Part shown: in pieces, positions 12,001 through 13,231 of the stretch
How the letters are laid out: each line of letters begins with the position of its first letter
Position numbering within the stretch: position 1 is the stretch's first letter
Assembly: GCA_902459845.2 (NCBI GenBank)
Contig: CABPSV020000569.1
Coordinates: forward strand, 1-13,231
DNA: 13,231 nucleotides
From: Hepatocystis sp. ex Piliocolobus tephrosceles
Lineage: Eukaryota > Apicomplexa > Aconoidasida > Haemosporida > Plasmodiidae
Reading direction: 5' to 3'
The notes under the pieces: model-generated
The model's input: the letters and a program-made list of their open reading frames with translations, nothing else
Database searches by the model: none
Told to the model about the DNA's origin: nothing
Made by a program: the position numbers and the translations under genes

Positions 12001-12257
12001 TACAACAATATTATTACTATATGGAAGAACTAAATAAAAGAAAAAAATTACAAAAAGAATTAGAAGAAAAACTTATGTCTTTAGATGAATGTGTTAAAGC
12101 AAGTAAGTTAGCACAAGATATAAAAGATATGTTTAAAAAAACAGCACAAGATAATGATATTGATGCAGATGTAGAAGCAAACCTTAATATTATGTTCTCA
12201 TTGATGCAAAACGACTCCCTCTATAAGTTTGATCATACAAATAAATATGAAGAGTAA
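1..12257 (+). CDS. CRMP4: Cysteine repeat modular protein (CRMP family, probably CRMP4), 5' partial
   Basis: Giant multi-pass membrane protein. The frame is open from the left edge (first full codon at nt 3) to a TAA at 12255-12257, giving 4084 residues, numbered here from nt 3. The first in-frame ATG is at nt 126 and no signal peptide is visible, so the true N-terminus lies upstream. Order: N-terminal region with propeller-like strands (about 789-1288); GCC2/GCC3-like Cys modules from residue 1502; a PAN-like module (2054-2117); further Cys modules; an EGF-like module just before the membrane; about nine helices (nt 8421-10110); a roughly 700-residue tail with coiled coil. This matches Plasmodium CRMPs, which knockouts in rodent malaria link to sporozoite egress, salivary-gland invasion and transmission; Toxoplasma relatives act in rhoptry secretion. 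The paralogue call rests on the COX11 neighbour and remembered synteny. Family assignment is firm; CRMP3 is the main alternative. No intron is needed in the visible part. Confidence 0.85.
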   Translation, partial: SKVAFFKLNSPNFLHVKTDIYGYFNFKYINDFLHLKDKIKFMRSDEIKNLGNSTDDIFNNIIKINDKLSYSLHEEQSDELYGTPEAVEKSTYNKILWISKKYKIKNYIPDRFIKIYYCFYIRDNQCENLDNYIYVGLIENEAYHFNYLPEKQVQSTNNGLTDTNKSLNKLLNLRFYNRDAIKIVALNSYHDHNKSICNNLNKDTIVTPFIMNTVSTNNTNTLKLFNMIKKTELNKMLFTVCYSTYQYNTKTIYLFRSVEINEIPLYTEYINYNYEFYKLGYTIDTGTVQPLDTSPGTKTETDTGTDTDTDTDTDTDTDTDTDTDTDTDTDTDTDTDTDTDTDTDTDTDTDTDTETYTETTIEIKIDTKIDTKKELIAVKATDKEIIELIKFMQKYKNGRNVLYNLLFIENSYQTVIDIFMKKANLNNAHDDLEKKERLKTMFSKMIEASKFDVIETQDLNKNTNLFYNLHIENIYLTNKNSIIFCCYNNEFVEVTSDIKNHRYIVNITYDVAKAVQQVPLILPMIDEQSHYNIYTINGPDNRINENVIANKKVYNLLEKKIDALTLVGDNKHYFEMQYSNFDGFYLNHKYIQLKDSTFDLILYGKNIPHHIYQLNIRQFEYTCDKIDKPSFIDTNKFDYTENYIIFKDIKIDVKNSYQICLTDTKINKINYMGVLSITNYYVVLDSFFDPNNLNNNFEQPNILISACINKNTGNTFITKKYNTFHFTADTTKKLLQKNEKQISDYYVEIKPYQIVSCKCKAEGTIFLTNDYVFFYQTDNILTYSTKHNVNFPVDIDFDGNNVYIIDMIQKKIAKLVIEMNITSSVNTSNKNSTIPNPLIGAIITRRKRNTLHTKNATEKYQGGTICKDHNKHNGDSICKEHNMHNDENMYDGENTHLNPKLAVKNVLPRKTRNKYYTLQNKNHDIVYTHMHTDKYELPLHKQFSYTSNQLLTKKLGINLTPKTLKNVFTYDIQNYPNDLNNPSYSSYPNDSSYPNDSSYPNDSSYPSYPSYPSYLSKNDEPLKTKNKHKNNLYTPDDEKIVIKKNQNQFIQRSDITNENLSEDTQSNTLNTNNINIKLNSNVLPKLYNNISSLYQNSTFGKNIKSLFNYVQHKVNSSTLIQHLYQILNMRDISKNKVINNMVNSFYTKKYQSNNNLQNDNNQRYIRPSLTNSVSNKLNKKLHKDTYKNTSKKSNSNYTPTKHNNNLNIRKKRDITVSSNTYIDEDTYSNILNKSIDDFLNNKNLPNYVNNRITYLSTMHTFYPVGIELWDNTLYILDSVQNNIMSYNLNTFDFIDLADYDFNDNPFRLKNIKNFSIYSTPIAEHYGIKKLIYVALVPELQTNEIKLIDLNGEKYRIFKSIKIRKGYQYNVLNRVFAIDNMLLIITSYADRNSNPVYHYYFNSFDQYFKIGVEYKFNKAYDISDSLQISPEKNNGNDELIYFCFINANNECKNVDDITKLNISLTDGIIDGYIKYYGKFTLKIFARTHFQSIILEYKDINAFCGIGKYYNSTTSQCEYCEYGSYANKSVVSCIPCSQSKPNTNTIIKGATSVDDCLCTLGYEFIETSQKCEKCKPNYYKEFDGNFGCVYACPLNTQSIVYAAKSYAEMNCTCIEGYYNKDNKCLPCLKNHYCEGNNSIKSCGLNMYSLVGAKSFDDCLCENNFVYNKNDKSCYSCVSVAKVKNDVIYCTLCDQKYVENPNIFKTSYTHNYGLVNQIYDHDKDLLLHGDIMTLSYFYKESHTSNSIQLLDFTQVLNQSNGKTSRLDIILSSDQNNAIRTLLTPYTNITKHIVKFAIEEDIINPSNCVLCESGYHMDEDKKKCLPCDKRYCEGFNIGAKRCPQYSLVTINTPNSVFNCLCKKGYGSLNERRTSINKTVKCVTCPINFFKHNVSDTFCLPCPPNTFTISEGATSIRKCLPNHGYFIQMFKNIQISHESLKVELNYDTSFIDAFETVDKMFEDDVFDIFIEQNFQKSIEKINENSKKMMQQKFNAHTISTGKKTAVTPNNSSSNKYDINKIINHGNIKTTALFDIFSVLLKNIEDHYDPKLDSELKVNCNINVSMKQNPQFVVTYTQNLEHCINICKLNIYCTGLQFSKQHPQYTHTFLKNNQKIIRGYFKCKLFVYEDIYEYASLSLVSFLNEDVEKSVSIKNNEQYIKFLLNNKQKIIYTCSVHRTKKYEMYKNYQSVGCIKSKFCPGKNTPYLITCPFNSTTIETYAKHVNNCLCIQGYFYVGVLSHRCAQCDRGTFKNEISDSNCTKCPNGFTTFNSGAVNGTECSCNPGNYLDLTTLQQYLQYHKLNYKNINKSYFMVPVTSKYNSQTGNKKKYASIDIEQINFDDSDTNINTNKELASILKRDVGICYPCNLPNTYCEGGIKSDIMIGANNVNGKVHSIQKKCPNDLITLQDKHVKSSVKSCVCANGKVLREMNDKQVKCVFCASSTFKEDDYDNNCSGTCPHFSTSFPGSSNQNQCFCKNHYYLVSSEEDEEEKNIDDSKIDENKSSIKKMNICKQCPEGAICNRGFNIITYLQLMKDRTFSKIDASDHEQPYPIYGYYSVYKKKGKYIKWTPLDNANNQVKYTYPYYNLLLFIQNSILNENYFFFNNEPQIYLNDQFIQYMQNFQTNNKKDKAFNIIPNMDYQLFSHPYSHAYNPFFLQNDVYEKSNIQHDTHVKKSTPSHKTNSAVNINDKRKYIRVTPNLRSQGIIYKTLSNTSSIVPNSSKKGYDQKQAKEMEELLITFINESNIIKKQNEVFERIPDVHMCTLPNRCLGSFANLCHTGSEGYQCSNCKPSYDMIYFKSKCYKCKSVFKETIISIFLKLLYYIILIFIVSFNFKTCINRLCISGILMKIWFNFSFLFTALGFFSPPVNYFIINSWHIYKRVLFFHLNFFYHYFRVGCFVDFTNRQTVSYNKIWYVQKYINIFMPLIDGICLTIFLFILVQIYRLYYKKQMQDFILMINQLPQVSDTYKVYVVKNSKKNKMNKVHTMEIKHADTTDKTEVINESGTFVNTDQLDKNKDTTNNNEHNDAPKNEDLTNDIPFAETEEEQVLKPKIKLIEPLENGITYKEMLQKKRTMLKSEKTMLKSEKTMNYDLKELNKLHSKYSQQDKINTQYMSQYITTENTIYDNYLNETVKYIYSKKMFGPWHFFYNPNENIANHLMKFLMDTLPCYVLIMVLSLPYVVMELIQLLYCKPIKYKNQKPQLYLTYLPTQQCTIVSGYFVTGVLIACLLICMYISILMYLIQLYYRKKQTHCFTMFFKNIITGYRKGRELYEFIFLLKNIILAVIIGLNIKYNFVYIVIIIFTFTTFTIFEVLLKPFDSRSLNILNKSLYIGNVISILFPLAIWGAFYLNYEQLVIFPILIILMFHVYMFHNMFREIIYSKHFNHLNNVLGVVQDDVFLNDTDMSDENYKNHYRAMDKVHLFLNEGKVQEIEQNQNNQNNQNNQNNQNNQNNQNNQNNQNNQNNQNNQNNQNNQNNQNNHYDKEKIGTHVTDLNDDDKLTQNEHINFEPVENIIKRYNVNLDNFSKKNTNLSNNLYIQDQQNDDYSNNKNKKIKEQTYNIEKNSLPKNIHNVAQLWYDEQNEYLYFQMPYEDKFYYKFNNQEIKRKTKGNKAILNRILKNISNHIKEKKKIENIKYFVTAVIEVVDKFIDTIIYCSFNQNWFDFIMRFTFVYVNWLNRNNRQNIMIPNNIYQLNMAMDEFIYVPIFNKVKLFYQCKELAYFFNKIDTNEEDTTKDINNLNNLQNQQSIELLEKKNSFENTEIKISRNYSSHHNNGLKNRKHVGDAGFGSGTGAEGSQILKSEKSFEGDMFSGTESNSRESIYDSLKKGIKDNDGETVDKNKDKNELSDVLNSLNLQNCNDPDKHTKNIKLKNKKSISLNIQKPLFDNYVTKNCHSGEKYIETDLEGNDKIIFDYSLDIFSSEMFNKKNYNVLVSLFDLYMAIKVLKYMDDKHFGILFKLYNDKYQKNERGLNCYLNKLRNQIKQEIENIEKAIEQGNIEEKRNIQQYYYYMEELNKRKKLQKELEEKLMSLDECVKASKLAQDIKDMFKKTAQDNDIDADVEANLNIMFSLMQNDSLYKFDHTNKYEE
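915..1058 (+). repeat. Perfect 6-bp tandem repeat acagat x24, encoding (Thr-Asp)24
   Basis: Twenty-four uninterrupted copies of acagat run in frame as Thr-Asp dipeptides (residues 305-352). Degenerate relatives extend on both sides, about 870-1125: Thr-Glu, Thr-Gly and Thr-Lys before, then Thr-Glu, Ile-Glu and Ile-Asp-Thr-Lys after. This is a typical core-and-decayed-edge pattern for a repeat growing by slippage or unequal exchange. The product is a strongly acidic, probably disordered arm in the N-terminal luminal region. The opposite strand reads as a Leu-Tyr alternation, which is only a shadow. Confidence 0.97.
2367..3866 (+). other. Two NHL/beta-propeller-like segments separated by a low-complexity insert
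   Basis: Residues 789-815 (FPVDIDFDGNNVYIIDM followed by KKIAKL) and 1261-1288 (YPVGIELWDNTLYILDS followed by NNIMSYNL) share the pattern Pro-Val-x-Ile, an Asp/Asn turn, an aromatic-Ile-x-Asp strand, then a polar turn and another hydrophobic strand. That is the signature of NHL-type propeller blades. The roughly 445 residues between them are Asn/Lys/Ser-rich and repeat-bearing, and look like an insertion into a propeller. The blade assignment is from motif appearance only; the number of blades cannot be determined by eye. Confidence 0.5.
2946..3044 (+). repeat. In-frame 18/9-bp repeat encoding PNDSSY and PSY units
   Basis: Three identical 18-bp units (2964-2981, 2982-2999, 3000-3017) encode PNDSSY. 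They are flanked by 9-bp units encoding PSY or SSY (2946-2963 before; 3018-3044 after, three PSY). A degenerate NYPND copy lies just upstream. The 9-bp unit is contained within the 18-bp one, so the longer unit probably arose by fusion of a PND and an SSY element. The repeat lies inside the low-complexity insert between the propeller-like segments. Confidence 0.95.
4506..5760 (+). other. GCC2/GCC3-type cysteine-rich modules, first and second clusters
   Basis: The first cluster runs from Cys1502 to about nt 5080 and the second from about 5411 to 5760, separated by about 110 Cys-free residues. Modules repeat the pattern C-x2-C, about ten residues with Gly/Tyr or Phe, C-x2-C, Pro-x-Asn-Thr or similar, Gly-Ala-x-Ser, then C-x-C and Gly-Tyr. 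Examples are GATSVDDCLCTLGYEF and GATSIRKCLPNHGYF. This is the ephrin-receptor-like (GCC2_GCC3) module that defines the CRMP family, expected to be disulphide-bonded and to lie on the luminal or outer face. Confidence 0.85.
6162..6353 (+). other. PAN/apple-like domain, candidate
   Basis: Cysteines at residues 2054, 2077, 2081, 2087 and 2117 give C-x22-C-x3-C-x5-C-x29-C, with CTGLQFS after the fourth and FKCKLF at the fifth. The central C-x3-C-x5-C followed by a hydrophobic-Phe-Ser strand, and the closing Cys-x-Leu, are characteristic of PAN/apple modules, which bind carbohydrate or protein in apicomplexan micronemal adhesins. The pattern differs clearly from the GCC2/GCC3 modules on either side. 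The call is by motif only; a sixth Cys of the usual apple set is not obvious. Confidence 0.5.
6498..7560 (+). other. GCC2/GCC3-type cysteine-rich modules, third and fourth clusters
   Basis: The third cluster (about 6498-6850) contains the clearest module of the protein, including CDRGTFKNEISDSNCTKCP followed by Gly-Phe-Thr-Thr and a C-x-C. The fourth (about 7073-7560) starts CYPC, continues through CVCANGKV and CVFCASSTFKEDD, and ends with CKQCPEGAICNRGF. A short acidic Glu/Asp-rich insert (around 7437-7500) interrupts the last module, and a Cys-free, Asn/Lys-containing spacer separates the two clusters. A Cys-free stretch of about 235 residues follows before the membrane-proximal module. Confidence 0.85.
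8270..8410 (+). other. Membrane-proximal EGF-like cysteine module
   Basis: The segment reads CTLPNRCLGSF, then CHTGSEGYQCSNC, then a Tyr-rich loop and CYKCKS, ending a few residues before the first transmembrane helix. The arrangement of Cys pairs with Gly-x-x-Gly-Tyr between them is the form seen immediately before the membrane block in CRMPs and related ciliate and algal multi-pass proteins. It probably marks the end of the luminal/extracellular part. Confidence 0.75.
8421..10110 (+). other. Polytopic membrane domain, about nine transmembrane helices
   Basis: Hydrophobic stretches long enough to span a membrane lie near nt 8421-8490, 8529-8608, 8749-8825, 9472-9555, 9625-9722, 9805-9862, 9868-9930, 9969-10036 and 10044-10110. 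A weaker aromatic stretch at 8631-8690 may add one. A charged loop of about 210 residues (8826-9465), poor in hydrophobic residues, splits the set into three plus six. With nine spans the N- and C-termini would lie on opposite faces, which fits an outside Cys-rich part and a cytoplasmic tail. The exact helix count is uncertain. Confidence 0.8.
9207..9248 (+). repeat. Two-copy 21-bp in-frame repeat encoding TMLKSEK
   Basis: Units at 9207-9227 and 9228-9248 differ by one base (tcg versus tca, synonymous Ser). A truncated third copy (accatg) follows. The repeat lies in the long charged loop between the third and fourth membrane helices. The near-identity suggests a recent duplication. Confidence 0.93.
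10293..10427 (+). repeat. 9-bp tandem repeat caaaacaat x15 encoding (Gln-Asn-Asn)15
   Basis: Fifteen 9-bp units encode Gln-Asn-Asn at residues 3431-3475, preceded by a partial Gln-Asn unit. Almost all are identical at the nucleotide level; a few late units carry single synonymous changes (cag for caa, aac for aat). It begins about 60 residues after the last membrane helix, so it lies in the cytoplasmic tail. Asn/Gln repeats are common in Plasmodium and usually length-polymorphic. Confidence 0.97.
11906..12150 (+). other. C-terminal coiled coil
   Basis: The last part of the tail is rich in Glu, Lys, Gln and Leu with heptad-like spacing of hydrophobic residues, for example LRNQIKQEIENIEKAIEQ and LQKELEEKLMSLDECV. 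No Pro or Gly interrupts the run over about 70 residues, other than one Gly in a short turn. It probably mediates oligomerisation or docking of a cytosolic partner. Confidence 0.7.
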
Positions 12258-12327
12258 CGCTTGCGCTGCACTTATAAGTGAATGAGGAACTTCTTCTTCT
12301 GTTTTGAGGTCGTTCGTTTTTTTTTTT

Positions 12328-12592
12328 TATTGTTTCTGCACTTTTATTGTTTCTGCACTTTTATTGTTTCCGCACTTTTATTGTTTCTGCACTTTTATTG
12401 TTTCTGCACTTTTATTGTTTCCGCACTTTTATTGTTTCCGCACTTTTATTGTTTCCGCACTTTTATTGTTTCCGCACTTTTATTGTTTCTGCACTTTTAT
12501 TGTTTCCGCACTTTTATTGTTTCTGCACTTTTATTGTTTCCGCACTTTTATTGTTTCTGCACTTTTATTGTTTCCGCACTTTTATTGTTTCC
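12328..12592. repeat. 17-bp minisatellite, 15 full units plus a partial
   Basis: The unit is tattgtttcYgcacttt, where Y is T or C; it starts at 12328 and the partial last copy starts at 12583. The order of variants along the + strand is T T C T T C C C C T C T C T C. Apart from this one position I see no differences between units. Seventeen is not a multiple of three and the unit has no stop in any forward frame, so all three forward frames stay open across the array. Confidence 0.96.
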
Positions 12593-12671
12593 TTTCTTCG
12601 TTTTATTCTTTCCTTTCTTCGTTTTATTCTTTCCTTTCTTCGTTTTATTCTTTCCTTTCTTCGTTTTATTC
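12588..12671. repeat. 21-bp pyrimidine-rich tandem repeat x4
   Basis: Four identical copies of tttcctttcttcgttttattc lie at 12588-12608, 12609-12629, 12630-12650 and 12651-12671, followed by a diverged fragment (tttccattttttg). It abuts, and slightly overlaps, the end of the 17-bp array, sharing the tttc and ttttatt words. It may therefore have grown from an altered copy of the same ancestral sequence. Confidence 0.95.
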
Positions 12672-12965
12672 TTTCCATTTTTTGTGTTACCCTCTCTTCT
12701 TTTATTATTGTAATTATTATGGTCCGTTTATTTTATTTTTTTTTTTTTTTTTCACAATTCGTTTAACTTACATATGTTTATGCACAAATTTTCTACAATT
12801 AAATAATTTAAAAAAAAACAAAATGAATCATTCTAAAATTATTTTACCACTTTTATTTTATTCGTTGAAGATAAAACATATCCATTTTATAACCTATATT
12901 ATTGTATACTTTTTTATTTCATATTTCACCAAAAAAAAAAAGAAAATATTTTTTTCCTCAATTCA

Positions 12966-12983
12966 TACGTGTATAAACACGTA
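12966..12983. promoter_or_regulatory. Perfect 7-bp hairpin in the COX11 3' flank
   Basis: The arms tacgtgt (12966-12972) and acacgta (12977-12983) are perfectly complementary, with a 4-base loop ataa. The near arm is 32 bases past the COX11 stop on the - strand. It could form in the 3' untranslated RNA and is unusually GC-containing for its surroundings. Any role in RNA processing or stability is inference. Confidence 0.4.
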
Positions 12984-13015
12984 ACATATTTGCTCAAATT
13001 AAATATCTATTATTT

Positions 13016-13231
13016 TCATATAATTTGAATCTCATTTTTTTTTTTAGGGGTTATTGCCCTTGAAAGATGATGATATTCTTCTGGTATTTCAGAATCTGAT
13101 TCAAAGAAAATATATGATAAAGTAATTTTTTCTAAATTGGTTAATCTAGAATCATTTAAAAGAGTTGGGTCGATAAAAAATAGTACAGGCAAATCAGTTT
13201 CTTCGTTAGCATGTAACATTTGTTCTGCAAA
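13016..13231 (-). CDS. COX11: Cytochrome c oxidase assembly protein COX11 (CtaG family), C-terminal part only
   Basis: The 71 C-terminal residues are in view, ending at a TGA (13016-13018 on the + strand); the frame is open to the right edge, so the 5' part is outside. The visible start FAEQ corresponds to the end of the family's CFCF-x-EQ copper-binding motif, whose two cysteines must lie just beyond the window. It is followed by the conserved core ETDLPVLFFIDPTLLND and then KITLSYIFFES. COX11 is a mitochondrial inner-membrane copper chaperone that delivers Cu(I) to the CuB site of COX1. The last 25 or so residues (EEYHHLSRAITPKKKNEIQII) are polar and not recognisable as conserved. The gene converges on the CRMP gene. 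Confidence 0.9.
   Translation of the reverse strand, partial: FAEQMLHANEETDLPVLFFIDPTLLNDSRLTNLEKITLSYIFFESDSEIPEEYHHLSRAITPKKKNEIQII

Larger units (their letters stand above)
12258..13015. other. Tail-to-tail intergenic region
   Basis: These 758 bp separate the stop codons of the CRMP gene and COX11, so both 3' untranslated regions must lie here. The region holds a 12-bp palindrome cacttataagtg (12269-12280), two minisatellites (12328-12592 and 12588-12671), T-rich sequence with a long T run near 12735-12752, A runs near 12811 and 12930, and a short hairpin near the COX11 end. No tRNA, conserved RNA or protein-coding gene is apparent. Long open frames on the + strand here are products of the repeats. 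Confidence 0.85.

Noticed and set aside
12328..12671. CRISPR array or insertion element
   Set aside because: The units are head-to-tail with no spacers, no terminal inverted repeats and no transposase; this is a minisatellite in a eukaryotic genome.
12282..12984. Three overlapping + strand open frames of about 140-226 codons in the intergenic region
   Set aside because: They exist only because the 17-bp and 21-bp repeats lack stops in any forward frame. Their products are low-complexity Phe/Leu-rich strings with no family resemblance.

Overview
The window is A+T-rich nuclear DNA from an apicomplexan, almost certainly a Plasmodium species. The evidence is the composition, long A and T homopolymers, Asn/Lys-rich low-complexity coding sequence, a giant uninterrupted exon, and recognisable protein families. 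The exact species cannot be read from the sequence. The composition would suit a rodent, avian or malariae/ovale-type parasite better than a GC-richer vivax-type one, but this is a weak impression.

Layout. Nearly the whole window (about 1-12257, + strand) is one reading frame, open from the left edge, encoding at least 4084 residues. It has an N-terminal part with beta-propeller-like segments and low-complexity inserts (1-4500). Next come several clusters of GCC2/GCC3-type (ephrin-receptor-like) cysteine modules (4506-7560), interrupted by a PAN/apple-like cysteine pattern (6162-6353). A final EGF-like cysteine module (8270-8410) leads into a polytopic membrane region of about nine helices (8421-10110) and a cytoplasmic tail ending in a coiled coil (to 12254). 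This is the architecture of the Plasmodium cysteine repeat modular proteins (CRMP/PCRMP). Four in-frame tandem repeats are embedded in it: (Thr-Asp)n, PNDSSY/PSY, TMLKSEK and (Gln-Asn-Asn)15.

A 758-bp tail-to-tail intergenic region follows (12258-13015). It contains a 17-bp minisatellite of 15 units, an adjoining four-copy 21-bp pyrimidine-rich repeat, homopolymer tracts and a small perfect hairpin. At the right edge, on the - strand, lies the C-terminal end of COX11, the mitochondrial copper chaperone for cytochrome c oxidase. A CRMP gene converging on COX11 matches my recollection of the CRMP4 locus in P. falciparum, so CRMP4 is the favoured paralogue.

The two genes share no pathway: one product is a large surface or secretory-organelle membrane protein, the other a mitochondrial inner-membrane assembly factor. 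No RNA genes, mobile elements or CRISPR arrays were seen. No wholly new system is evident. The most interesting points are the PAN-like module, the apparently split propeller with tetrabasic sites flanking its insert, and the two-variant minisatellite.
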